From: an uncultured Lachnospiraceae bacterium
Lineage (GTDB): Bacteria > Bacillota > Clostridia > Lachnospirales > Lachnospiraceae
Assembly (NCBI GenBank): GCA_947576945.1
Contig: CANPTH010000002.1
Location: 62,001-126,000 of the forward strand
DNA: 64,000 nucleotides
Direction of reading: 5' to 3'
Shown: positions 35,332 through 44,257 of the stretch, piece by piece
Layout: each line of letters opens with the position of its first letter
Numbering within the stretch: position 1 is the first letter of the stretch
Translations under genes and position numbers: made by a program
The notes under the pieces: generated by a model
The model's database searches: none
Told to the model about the DNA's origin: nothing
Seen by the model: the letters and a program-made list of their open reading frames with translations, nothing else

Positions 35332-36216
35332 TTACCCGAACATATACCGTTGGAAAACCAATGCTGCTTTCGCATCCTGATCAAGGGCCTCCTCCGAAAT
35401 ATCATCCCGCAGTTTTCTCCACACCCTGATGTCTCTGCCTACCTGGCCGCCGGGCATAACAAAAGGCTCCATAACGACCGCTCCGTTATACTGAATATCC
35501 CTTAAGGCATCGCCGATCTCACGCCAGGGCATATGCCCCTGTCCCGGAACCATCCTGTTGCATTCTCCGGTATGAAAATGTCCCAACAGACTGCCGGCTG
35601 CCCTGATCGCACTTCCGATGCTCTCTTCCTCAATATTCATATGGAACGTATCGAGCATCACTTTTACATTGGAAGCCTCCGGCTCCAGCTGCTGCACTGC
35701 CTTTACGAACGCAACACCCTCCTGCGCCGTATTCAACAGATGATTCTCGAATCTGTTGATACATTCCATGCCCAGAACCTCTATGCCATACTGTCTCGCG
35801 ATCTTTCCAAGCTGCGCCACCCCTCTAACGCTGTTATCCCAATCCCTTGCCTTGTCGGGTTCGACGGAATAATCTATCGGCCAGCAAGAATATAACGCTC
35901 CGCCGATCAAAGCGGCATTGATCAGCTGCATCCGTTCAAACAGATCCTCATAGAACCGTAACGCATTCTTCCTGACCACCGAATCCGCCGATCCCACATT
36001 ATGGTCAGGAGAAGGGCCATACCCCACAGTCAGACGGACGCCGGCATCCGCCGCACACTTCCCAAGCTCCTCAAGATCTGTCCTGGAATACTCGGGCAGC
36101 GGCCCGGCCGCTATCTCCAATATGTCAAATCCCAGTTCTGATACCTTACGAATATAATGTTTATAATCCCCTGCCCATTCATGTTCCCAATAAGCATAAT
36201 ATATTCCGTGCTGCAT
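35332..36216 (-). CDS. dpe: D-psicose (D-allulose) 3-epimerase
   Basis: This 294-residue TIM-barrel enzyme epimerises ketoses at C3, chiefly D-psicose and D-fructose. The opening MQHGIYYAYWEHEW, IGGALYSCWPIDY and LDTFHMNIEEESIG are close to the characterised Clostridium scindens enzyme as I remember it. Metal ligands fall at Glu151, Asp189, His215 and Glu250, matching the known E-D-H-E set. ATG 36216 follows GAGGGGG; the frame's earlier start would overlap the regulator gene. It is the last gene after a response regulator and a nucleoside hydrolase. Substrate tests could show D-tagatose or another ketose is preferred. Confidence 0.9.
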   Translation of the reverse strand: MQHGIYYAYWEHEWAGDYKHYIRKVSELGFDILEIAAGPLPEYSRTDLEELGKCAADAGVRLTVGYGPSPDHNVGSADSVVRKNALRFYEDLFERMQLINAALIGGALYSCWPIDYSVEPDKARDWDNSVRGVAQLGKIARQYGIEVLGMECINRFENHLLNTAQEGVAFVKAVQQLEPEASNVKVMLDTFHMNIEEESIGSAIRAAGSLLGHFHTGECNRMVPGQGHMPWREIGDALRDIQYNGAVVMEPFVMPGGQVGRDIRVWRKLRDDISEEALDQDAKAALVFQRYMFG

Positions 36217-36229
36217 ATGCACTACCCCC

Positions 36230-37786
36230 TCATTTTTCTTCATAGACTATTTTGTCCCGATACGCGCTCGGCGATATCCCTTCGATTCTGTTAAAAACAT
36301 AATTAAAATTGACGTGACTGGAGAATCCCGTCGCTTCCGCTATCTCATATATTTTCAGATTTGTATCACCCAATAGCTTTTTCGCCTCATTGATCCGCAC
36401 TTTATTCAGATATGCCAGGTAATTCTGTCCTGTCTCTTCTTTAAAAACGCGGCTGATATAATGCTCATTGAGATTACAATGCTTCGACAGGATCGACAGT
36501 GATATCTGCTTCTGATAGTTATCTTCGATAAACCGGATAATCATCTCCACCGTATGGCTATACCGCCTGTGACCGGCCATGTACTCCCCAAGCTGCTTCC
36601 GGTACGCCTCTTTCAATTCCCTGATCGATTCACAGCTGTTGAATTCGTCCAGCCACTTTTCACACAACAGAATATCCTGCATCAGTATTTTGTATAGAAA
36701 ACTCTGAATATGATACATAAGCTGACGCTGGTTGATCATAAAATAACGCTGCAGCAGATCACACCATTCGCAAAAATGATTGACATGAATATTCAACCTT
36801 GCCAGAGAATCGTTTAACTGCAGCTCTTTGATCAAAACCTGATTCTGCTCGGCCGCTTCCTGATCCACCCGTGGAATCTGCCCAAAGGCCATGATCCTCT
36901 CCTCAAGAAAAAAGGTGCTCTCCCACGCCTCGTGCGCTTTCCCGCATAAAGCAGCCGCCTCCGCTGCATCCATCGTCACAGGACTGATCCCCGCTCTTAT
37001 GCCGACATCAATAAATCTTTTCAAAACAGTGTTCATGGAATGGCTGATCGAAACCGCCTTTTTCTCCAAAACGTCATCCGTCTGATATCTGTCTTCCGTC
37101 AACAATACCAGGAGCCGATTGTCCTTAATGGTAATATTCCACACATTCTCTTTTTGTGCGCAAAACTCGGTGATCAAATTCTCCGCATAGCGGTATGTTT
37201 TGTGTACATCATAGCTGCTGTTGTTCTTTCTCTTACCGTAGATACCGATCAGGGAAAGGTAGAGAAAGCAGTACTTCCTGTCCCGAAGCAGCTCTGCCTG
37301 CCGGATTGGCGAATACCCAGCTTCTCCGTCAGGAATCAGATGCTTCAAAAATTCTATCTCCGGCTGATCTTCTGCGATCATCTGGCTGCATCTTTGTTCC
37401 ATCACCTCCTTCTTGGCCTTGGAGAGCACTTCGATCAATTCACCGGAACCCAGGCGCGGTTTATGGATATAATCCAACGCCCCCAGTTTCAATGCCGCCC
37501 TCACCGTATCAAAATCGTCCAGCCCCGTGATCACGATCACCTTGGTGTCCATTTCCTCTTTTTGAATATGTTCCAGCACATCCAGCCCCGTAAGTCCCGG
37601 CATTTTTACATCGAGCAATAATATGTTTGGCCTGTATTGACGTAGTTTATTTAAGGTATCAATCCCGTTCTCACATTCACCGATCAGACTGAATCCGTTT
37701 TTCTCCCAATCGATGCTTGTCTTTAATCCCAATCTGACTAACAGTTCATCTTCTGCGATCATTACAGTGATCTTAATATTTCTCAT
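36230..37786 (-). CDS. YesN-type response regulator, receiver plus AraC domain
   Basis: This 518-residue protein has a receiver domain (TVMIAEDELLVRLGLK; phosphorylation site in ILLLDVKMPGLTG; YIHKPR), a long middle region with helical character and an AraC C-terminus (ISLSILSKHCNLNEHYISRV and IYEIAEATGFSSHVNFNYVF). It lies between the nucleoside hydrolase and epimerase genes, all on the minus strand. Its likely kinase is divergently encoded at 38920. It probably controls these genes and the 40686-43876 importer. The ribosome-binding site is weak. Confidence 0.92.
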   Translation of the reverse strand: MRNIKITVMIAEDELLVRLGLKTSIDWEKNGFSLIGECENGIDTLNKLRQYRPNILLLDVKMPGLTGLDVLEHIQKEEMDTKVIVITGLDDFDTVRAALKLGALDYIHKPRLGSGELIEVLSKAKKEVMEQRCSQMIAEDQPEIEFLKHLIPDGEAGYSPIRQAELLRDRKYCFLYLSLIGIYGKRKNNSSYDVHKTYRYAENLITEFCAQKENVWNITIKDNRLLVLLTEDRYQTDDVLEKKAVSISHSMNTVLKRFIDVGIRAGISPVTMDAAEAAALCGKAHEAWESTFFLEERIMAFGQIPRVDQEAAEQNQVLIKELQLNDSLARLNIHVNHFCEWCDLLQRYFMINQRQLMYHIQSFLYKILMQDILLCEKWLDEFNSCESIRELKEAYRKQLGEYMAGHRRYSHTVEMIIRFIEDNYQKQISLSILSKHCNLNEHYISRVFKEETGQNYLAYLNKVRINEAKKLLGDTNLKIYEIAEATGFSSHVNFNYVFNRIEGISPSAYRDKIVYEEK

Positions 37787-37846
37787 AACATCTCTTATCC
37801 CTGCTCTATCTGCGAATCCAGGTCTATCAGATTCCTCCTACAGTTT

Positions 37847-38818
37847 CTATCGGAACACAGAAAAATATTCTTTAAAAAATTCCACGGTATCCACACTGGC
37901 GGCAACCTCATGCTTTCCGGACGGGGATTTTTCAAAAAAAGTATACCCCAATAAACGATCACTCATCAATTCTATATCCACATTTCCCTTCTCAAATTCA
38001 CAAACCCTCTCATTAAAGATGCACACCGTAGCCAAAGGATCGTGAAAGCATACTTCCTCCTTTGACTGAAACCATATACCGGCCATATCCAGAACCGGCC
38101 TTAACAGCTCATGCTGTGAACACGCTTCCTGAAATTCCTTCATCGGCATCGTCACTCGATGTGTCATATCGACTCCGATCGATCTGTGTACCGGACAGGA
38201 ATGCCGGTAGACAACCGCAGTGGCATAAGGATCGATCAACGCATTCATTTCCAGAGACCCACCGGCCATAAATGATTTCAGGTTGCGCGGCTCAAATGCT
38301 GTCAACGCTCCGTCTCCCTGATTCTGTGGATCATACCAGTTTTTGAATTCGTATTCACTGAACTTTCCGCACATCAGATACAGCCCTTTCAACAGAGACG
38401 GAAGTTCCGGATCCATAAGGAATAATCTCGCTATGTTACTCATCGGAGAAATGCCAAGCAGAATAACTTCACCCGGATTGTCACGAATCGTCTTCCTCAT
38501 AAACTGCAGCGCTTCCCCCTCCGGAAAAGACTCCGTATGCTTCCACCGCCCCAGCACGCCGGCCTGAGGCGCATATTTCTCCTTCTGCGCAATATGCATG
38601 CATTCTTCAATTCCCGGGTAAATGGGAATGTCGTCCCTGCCTGCCGCATGGCATATAACGCTTGCCAGCATCGCACGTTCCCTTGCCTGTCCGGTAAGTG
38701 TCGTAATCCCCATAAGTTTACATCTCGGTTGCTGCAGCAAATAGGCAAGCGCCAGCGCGTCATCAATATCTGTCCCGATATCCGTATCCAAAATTATCTT
38801 TATTTTATTTTCACTCAT
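37847..38818 (-). CDS. Inosine/uridine-preferring-type nucleoside hydrolase
   Basis: This 323-residue cytoplasmic protein has the calcium-binding N-terminal motif ILDTDIGTDIDDALAL, the LLGISPMSNIARL region and the later metal/sugar-binding motif FHDPLATVCIF, the PF01156 set. Such enzymes split the N-glycosidic bond of nucleosides; some relatives act on other N-ribosides. GGAGG lies before ATG 38818. Upstream runs the divergent kinase; downstream are a response regulator and a psicose epimerase. The company of an epimerase acting on a C-1-extended ketose raises the idea of a psicofuranosyl nucleoside substrate, which is speculative. Confidence 0.9.
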   Translation of the reverse strand: MSENKIKIILDTDIGTDIDDALALAYLLQQPRCKLMGITTLTGQARERAMLASVICHAAGRDDIPIYPGIEECMHIAQKEKYAPQAGVLGRWKHTESFPEGEALQFMRKTIRDNPGEVILLGISPMSNIARLFLMDPELPSLLKGLYLMCGKFSEYEFKNWYDPQNQGDGALTAFEPRNLKSFMAGGSLEMNALIDPYATAVVYRHSCPVHRSIGVDMTHRVTMPMKEFQEACSQHELLRPVLDMAGIWFQSKEEVCFHDPLATVCIFNERVCEFEKGNVDIELMSDRLLGYTFFEKSPSGKHEVAASVDTVEFFKEYFSVFR

Positions 38819-38919
38819 TGAAAAAGTCCCTCCTTTTTGATACTCTAACATTAATCAACGTGAATCCGTCGGCTGGCAGGCATGGGAACCTGTGTCAATG
38901 CTGACATGGAGGTGCCAAT

Positions 38920-40689
38920 ATGAGCAACACCATACGTTTCCGCATACTCTGCCCTGTGCTCCTGATTATAACCATCGTGAGCACTTTCGAGATCTTTTAT
39001 CTATATAACTATGCATTCCGTTCACTCGAAGAAATAGCCCTCGATACGGAACTCAAGAACTCCCTGCAGGTGAAAAATTCTATCGAACAATTCTTCCACA
39101 CCATTCACAAAATTTCACAGAAGCCGCAAAATACCATAGAAATCAAATCCCTCCTGAAAAAAGACTATAACATATATCCATATTCCGAAAAATCCAAAGA
39201 CGCCTATGCGATCCAGATGTTTCTCTTTCGGGAAGTCATGTTATCAAATACGGATATTGAGTCATGTATTATCTATGATTCCTCCGATGACAGCTATACC
39301 GGAATCAGCAATACCTATATTCTGAACAAAGACAGTTATTATGACTTCCATCAACATGACTCTGATTTTGAAATGCTGGAAAATGCTTCCTCGGATATTT
39401 ATATAAGTGATCTCCACGAAAATTATCTATTGGTACAGCCACACGAGGACTATACGGTCACCTATGCTTCCGGATTTAACAACAATGTCTCCAAAAAGAA
39501 ACAGCTGTACGGCGCTTTCTATATCAATATCAAGACCTCCACCTTCAAAACATTATGCGAAAACAGCTACGCAAAATCGGCTGGAGACTGCTATCTGATC
39601 GACGGCAGCCAGTCTATAGTTTATTGCAGTAAACAAGAATTGATCGGCAGCCCTATTACGGAACATTTTCCTGTCGGAGACTATCTCCGCTCAGACAGGT
39701 CTGCCTCTTATACGGATTCTTCCAACGTTTATACGATAACCCAGTCGATCCAGGGAACCGATTGGAAAGTACTGTCCATTGCGCCCAAAAACGAACTTCT
39801 CGGTTACAAGAATGAAGTCCTCCAGCTTGTGGTCATCAGCATGATCATTCTCCTGTTGATCATTACGGTCACTTTATGTATCATCATCTCTTCCTTTACA
39901 AAATCGATCACCCATATGAAGAACAACCTGCAGTCTGTTTCCAATGGCGATCTGAACATTCAATTCGAGACAGGCACCGGTGAAATAGGGGAAGTCAATG
40001 AGATGATTCAGCAGATGCTCGATAACATCAATGCTCTGATACATCGTATCTATAAAGAGGAAGATGAAAAGCGCAAACTGCAGATCCACTCCCTGCAGAA
40101 TCAGATCACGCCGCACTTTATCTATAATACACTCAGCAGACTGAAATGGATGGCTTCCATGCAGCAGGCTGATGCGCTCGCTGACGCCATCGGTTCCTTC
40201 TCCGATATTCTGGCATACTGCATGAAGAGCACCAACTATTATATATCCATAGCGGAAGAGATCACATTTATCACCAACTACTGCCGGATTATGAACCTGC
40301 GCATGATCAGTGAAGTGCAGATCTTCTTCCAGATTCCTGAAGCTATCAAGAACCATAAGATTCTGCGGTTCCTGTTGCAGCCGATCGTGGAAAACGCATT
40401 TCAACATGCCTTTACCCATGTTGATCATGAATGCTGCCTTAAGATCAGCGCTGTAAAGATCGGGGATACCATCCAATTTTCCATCGAAGATAACGGAAAC
40501 GGTATCTCACCCGACAAACTGGCGCATTTGCCAGGCACTAATGAAACTGCCGGTTCTGACTCTATCGCACTTGTCAATATTCAGAACCGTATACACTACC
40601 ACTATGGTAATGCATACAGTCTGAATATAGAGAGCGTGGTCGGTCAAGGTACCCTGATCACCTTTTCCATACCCGGCGATTCCGATTAA
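38920..40689 (+). CDS. YesM-type sensor histidine kinase
   Basis: This 589-residue kinase has helix 1 near residues 8-28 (LLIITIVSTFEIFYLYNY), an extracytoplasmic sensor of about 250 residues, helix 2 (VISMIILLLIITVTLCIIIS), HAMP, QITPHFIYNTLSRLKWM with the phospho-accepting histidine, and an ATPase domain (VENAFQHAFTH, EDNGNGIS). GGAGG lies before the ATG. It is transcribed away from the nucleoside hydrolase-regulator-epimerase set, its likely partners. Its stop codon overlaps that of the convergent importer binding protein by two bases. Confidence 0.92.
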   Translation: MSNTIRFRILCPVLLIITIVSTFEIFYLYNYAFRSLEEIALDTELKNSLQVKNSIEQFFHTIHKISQKPQNTIEIKSLLKKDYNIYPYSEKSKDAYAIQMFLFREVMLSNTDIESCIIYDSSDDSYTGISNTYILNKDSYYDFHQHDSDFEMLENASSDIYISDLHENYLLVQPHEDYTVTYASGFNNNVSKKKQLYGAFYINIKTSTFKTLCENSYAKSAGDCYLIDGSQSIVYCSKQELIGSPITEHFPVGDYLRSDRSASYTDSSNVYTITQSIQGTDWKVLSIAPKNELLGYKNEVLQLVVISMIILLLIITVTLCIIISSFTKSITHMKNNLQSVSNGDLNIQFETGTGEIGEVNEMIQQMLDNINALIHRIYKEEDEKRKLQIHSLQNQITPHFIYNTLSRLKWMASMQQADALADAIGSFSDILAYCMKSTNYYISIAEEITFITNYCRIMNLRMISEVQIFFQIPEAIKNHKILRFLLQPIVENAFQHAFTHVDHECCLKISAVKIGDTIQFSIEDNGNGISPDKLAHLPGTNETAGSDSIALVNIQNRIHYHYGNAYSLNIESVVGQGTLITFSIPGDSD

Positions 40690-42053
40690 TCCGGATTGGC
40701 AGCGACAGCCGCTCTCATTTCCTCGGCCGCATTCTTACATCCCTCTTCCGGCGTCACTTCTCCCGCCATCACCGAGGTAAACGCGCGGTCGAAAATATTA
40801 CTGAGTTCCGTGAAACTTGACGGGTTCTGCATAGGATAGGAGTTATCCGGCAGATCACTGAATAATTCCATATTCGTATACCCTTTATCTGTTAGCGGAT
40901 CCGTCAGATTGACGCCCTTACATGCAGGTATATTTGCCGTATCGTTGGAATATTTCTCTACCCAGTCTTTACCGGCCGTATAGAAGCAGCACGCCGCCGC
41001 CAGATCGTAATTGTCCGTGCTGCTGCACACCTCGAAATTACCGATCGCATATTCCTGCCTGCTTGAGTACTTCTGCGGAACACGGACTACTGCCACATTA
41101 TCCAGATCATTGTTGTTACAGTAATTCACCATCCATCTGCCTGCGGTTGTCATGGCAACATGTCCGTCCACAAGCTGCTGCTGATAATCGTAGTTCTTAT
41201 CGGGCATCGGCGCGATCCCGTTTCTGACCGCCTCATAGCAGACCTCCATCAGCTCTATAGATGCCTCACTGTCAAACGTTACTTCCTTATATTCGTCATC
41301 CATATACCCTGTCCCGAAAGAATACAGCCACTGGTTATATACGAAATAATAGTCCGGAATCGCCCACGCATACTGCTTGTTGCCATCTGCATCCGGCTGA
41401 GACAGAACCTCAAGGTAATGTTCAAACTCATCCCAGGTCCAGTCCATATCCGGCACATCCAGACCCGCCGCTTCCAGGCGATCCATATTCAGCCACATGT
41501 ACGTCGTCTGGTAGAAGCAGGGCAGCCCGTAGATCTTTCCGTCCACCTCACGCGCCTTCTGCAAAACATTGATCGTATTGGCGGTATATTCCTCCCATGC
41601 CTCCGGATGAGCATCCATATAGTCGTTGAGAGGCTGGCTAAGCCCAAGCGAATTAGCCATTCTTCCACCCTCGTGCGGGTTCTGGAACAAGTCCGGGCCA
41701 TTGCCGGAAATAATCATTGTCTGCAGCTTGGTCATGTAATCGGCCCATCCGTCATGTGCGACAACGACAATCTCCACATCGCAGTCATTCTCCTCCTCGA
41801 ACTTCTCAAACATGGCCTCCATAGGTGCAGTGCCTTCTTTCTCTGAAATAGAAGAGGAGGATACGGCTATCTTAAGAGTCTTTCCTGCGCTGACAGATTC
41901 CACCGCCGCAGGCTCTTCAGCCGTCTCTTCTCCGCTTTCAGATGTCTGCGCCGGACTTTCATCCACTGTCGCCGTACCGCATCCTGCCAGCCCTGTCAGC
42001 AGGGCAAGCGCCGTTGAAATGGCGATCGCTTTTTTCATTCTTTTCCTTCTCAT
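40686..42053 (-). CDS. Sugar ABC importer substrate-binding lipoprotein
   Basis: This 455-residue protein has a signal peptide with lipobox LAGC, a short acidic spacer and a family 1 binding fold (FEKFEEENDCDVEIVVVAHD, SGNGPDLFQNPHEGG, YGLPCFYQTTYMWLNMDRL). The start at 42053 was chosen because GGAGG lies about 9 bases upstream; ATG 42038 is an alternative. It is third in an operon after two permeases, the reverse of the usual order, and converges with the kinase gene so that the stop codons overlap. The ligand is unknown. Confidence 0.9.
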   Translation of the reverse strand: MRRKRMKKAIAISTALALLTGLAGCGTATVDESPAQTSESGEETAEEPAAVESVSAGKTLKIAVSSSSISEKEGTAPMEAMFEKFEEENDCDVEIVVVAHDGWADYMTKLQTMIISGNGPDLFQNPHEGGRMANSLGLSQPLNDYMDAHPEAWEEYTANTINVLQKAREVDGKIYGLPCFYQTTYMWLNMDRLEAAGLDVPDMDWTWDEFEHYLEVLSQPDADGNKQYAWAIPDYYFVYNQWLYSFGTGYMDDEYKEVTFDSEASIELMEVCYEAVRNGIAPMPDKNYDYQQQLVDGHVAMTTAGRWMVNYCNNNDLDNVAVVRVPQKYSSRQEYAIGNFEVCSSTDNYDLAAACCFYTAGKDWVEKYSNDTANIPACKGVNLTDPLTDKGYTNMELFSDLPDNSYPMQNPSSFTELSNIFDRAFTSVMAGEVTPEEGCKNAAEEMRAAVAANPD

Positions 42054-42125
42054 TTCTTTCTTCCTCCTTTGAATGATTGTATGATCATCTTCTGCTGCAC
42101 AGAAGAATGCATCCATGTATCTGTT

Positions 42126-42959
42126 CTACCCCTTAATGCCCGCCGTCATATTCCCCTGAATCAGATACTTCTGTCCGAACAGATAGATCAACAGCGGCGG
42201 AATCAGCGTCAATAGTACTGCCGCGGTGATCAACGGCATGTTAGAGTTCCCGTTCGTAGTATTCAACAGTGTAATGCCCAGCGGAAGAGTCATCTTATCC
42301 GTACTGTTGATAAAGATCATTGCGTTGAAGAAATTATTCCATACATTGATAAAATGCATGACGGCCGTTACGATGATGGCCGTTTTACTCATGGGCAGAA
42401 TTATTCTGAAATAGATCTGTAACCTGCCTGCCCCGTCGCATACTGCAGCTTCGTCATAGCTTCTGGGGATTGTCATCATAAACTGTCTCATCATAAACAA
42501 TCCCAGCGGATAATAGATCGATGTTGTAACCAAAGACCATGGCGAATCGATCAGCCCGAATTTCTTTATAATCAGAAAAACAGGGATACTGATCGACTGC
42601 TGTGGAATCATCAGTCCGGCAAGCATGAGTACGAACAAAGCATTCTTTCCCTTAAACTGTAACCTCGTAAATCCGTACGCTGCCAGGCTCGTCAAAAAGA
42701 CCATCAGCACAACGGAGACCACCGCGACAAATAAGCTGTTCAAGGTAAAACGCACGATCGGAATCGCCGTAAATACCTGTCTGAAATTATCCGGATTCCA
42801 TTCCGTGGGCCAAAAACTGGGCGGCAGCTTAAAAGAATTCCTGGATTGACGCATTGAAGTCCCCAGCATCCATCCGATCGGCATTAGCATGACAATTCCT
42901 ATCATCAACATAAGACAATAATGTAATCCCGTACAAAAATATTTCTTGGTTCTAAACAT
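42126..42959 (-). CDS. Sugar ABC importer permease, MalG type
   Basis: This 277-residue membrane protein has six helices. The coupling loop reads DEAAVCDGAGRLQIYFRIILP and the C-terminus QGNMTAGIKG, typical of the second CUT1 permease. GGAGGGG lies 4 bases before the ATG. It sits between the MalF-type permease and the binding protein. No ATPase is present nearby. Confidence 0.92.
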   Translation of the reverse strand: MFRTKKYFCTGLHYCLMLMIGIVMLMPIGWMLGTSMRQSRNSFKLPPSFWPTEWNPDNFRQVFTAIPIVRFTLNSLFVAVVSVVLMVFLTSLAAYGFTRLQFKGKNALFVLMLAGLMIPQQSISIPVFLIIKKFGLIDSPWSLVTTSIYYPLGLFMMRQFMMTIPRSYDEAAVCDGAGRLQIYFRIILPMSKTAIIVTAVMHFINVWNNFFNAMIFINSTDKMTLPLGITLLNTTNGNSNMPLITAAVLLTLIPPLLIYLFGQKYLIQGNMTAGIKG

Positions 42960-42970
42960 ATACCCCTCCT

Positions 42971-43876
42971 CTATTCATAGTCATAATTGACCCATTTCTT
43001 CTGCAGGCTCAGCTGTACCGCCGTCAGGATAAAAACTGCTATAAATAATATTGCCGCTATGCTGGACGCATATCCCATATCGTATGACTGGAATCCTTTC
43101 TCATAAATATACATGGCAACTGTTCTGGTATTATCTCCCGGTCCGCCATGCGTCAGGAAATACGGCTCGTCAAATGCCTGCATCGTACCGATCAGCGTTG
43201 TCAAAAGCACATAGAAAACAGAGGGCGTTGAGAGCGGAAGCACAATCTTGAAAAACAGCCTCCATTCATTCGCACCGTCGATTCTGGCCGCTTCATAATA
43301 AGACGTCGGTATATTCTCAAAACCGATCAGATAATATAAAAAGTGCAGTCCGGCAAACTTCCAGATGCTGAAAATCACCATGGCGATCATTGCATACTGG
43401 GAGGAATTCAGCCAGGGAATCCCCTCATTGATTATACCGGCCTTTTGCAGGAACCAGTTAAATACGCCGAAATCTCTGTTAAACAGGAATCCCCACGCCA
43501 GCGCGACCGACGCCGTTGTTGTCATCGCCGGAAAATAAATGGTTGTCCGACAGAAATATTTCAGATATTTGTTCTTGATCCTGTAGACTCCATATGCCAG
43601 CAGCAGGCCGCAAATCACATGCGCCGGAACCAAATACATAGGCAGCCTGACGGCATTCCAGGCAATCTGTGGGATGGCAGGATCCTGTAAGATCCTGATG
43701 AAATTATCCAGGCCGATCCATTGCGGATCCTTCATAATGTTGTACCTGGTAAACCCTAAATAGAATAACGTTACTACCACGGGAATCGCCACAAATATAA
43801 GAAAAAAGAGAAATAACGGCGCTATAAAGAGATACCCCTGCCCATCAATTTTAGTATGTTTTTTTGTTCTTTTCAT
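42971..43876 (-). CDS. Sugar ABC importer permease, MalF type
   Basis: This 301-residue membrane protein starts MKRTKKHTKIDGQGYLFIAP and continues with GFTRYNIMKDPQWIGLDNF, typical of longer CUT1 permeases. The coupling loop is YEAARIDGANEWRLFFKIVLP. The ribosome-binding site GGAGGG is somewhat far, so an earlier in-frame start is possible. It is the first gene of the importer operon, with a -10 box and a palindrome at 43911-43931. Confidence 0.9.
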   Translation of the reverse strand: MKRTKKHTKIDGQGYLFIAPLFLFFLIFVAIPVVVTLFYLGFTRYNIMKDPQWIGLDNFIRILQDPAIPQIAWNAVRLPMYLVPAHVICGLLLAYGVYRIKNKYLKYFCRTTIYFPAMTTTASVALAWGFLFNRDFGVFNWFLQKAGIINEGIPWLNSSQYAMIAMVIFSIWKFAGLHFLYYLIGFENIPTSYYEAARIDGANEWRLFFKIVLPLSTPSVFYVLLTTLIGTMQAFDEPYFLTHGGPGDNTRTVAMYIYEKGFQSYDMGYASSIAAILFIAVFILTAVQLSLQKKWVNYDYE

Positions 43877-43910
43877 TTTTCTATTTCGTCTCCCTCCTTT
43901 TGTTATCTGC

Positions 43911-43931
43911 ATTATAGCAGACAGGTCTGTC
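43911..43931 (-). promoter_or_regulatory. Promoter with overlapping palindrome before the 42971 gene
   Basis: On the minus strand TATAAT (43916-43911) follows a perfect 5+5 inverted repeat GACAG-AC-CTGTC (43931-43920). The 17-base-distant -35 (TTTATG) is poor, so an activator or repressor bound at the palindrome is plausible. Confidence 0.5.
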
Positions 43932-44016
43932 CGCATAAATAAATATAATCTTGCTCTTTTTAAAGATTTTCCACCTTTTTTTGCGCTTTAAAGATTCTGT
44001 ACTTTAACGGAACAAC

Positions 44017-44048
44017 AAAAAAGATGACAGCGTTTGCTGCCACCTTCT
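44017..44048 (-). terminator. Second terminator after the GH5-like gene
   Basis: AAGGTGGCAGC and GCTGTCATCTT pair over 11 bases (three G-U) and are followed by TTTTTTGTTGTTC on the minus strand. It lies 170 bases beyond the terminator at 44193. The sequence between the two (44049-44192) has only a 24-codon frame that I do not accept as a gene. Confidence 0.75.
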
Positions 44049-44192
44049 ATCGCTTTTTATGTTATATTTCCTGTAGCCTCCTCCACTTTCCAATATCGAC
44101 CGGCGTCCCCCGTTTGATCTGTCTTAGTCATAAACGGCTGTTTTCATGTCACGACCTGGCGCAGCCCTTTGTCCCGGAAATCTCCGACGTAT

Positions 44193-44238
44193 AAAACAAG
44201 GATGCCGCTCCCATCAGCTCTGATGGTCTGCAGCATCC
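44193..44238 (-). terminator. First terminator after the GH5-like gene
   Basis: Nested stems GGATGC/GCATCC and CCATCAG/CTGATGG, then TTGTTTT, stand 20 bases after the stop of the 44258 gene. Confidence 0.75.
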
Positions 44239-44257
44239 TCTCACATAAGAAAACTTC

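Noticed and set aside
44049-44192. 24-codon frame between two terminators
   Set aside because: Too short, no clear ribosome-binding site and no known relatives.
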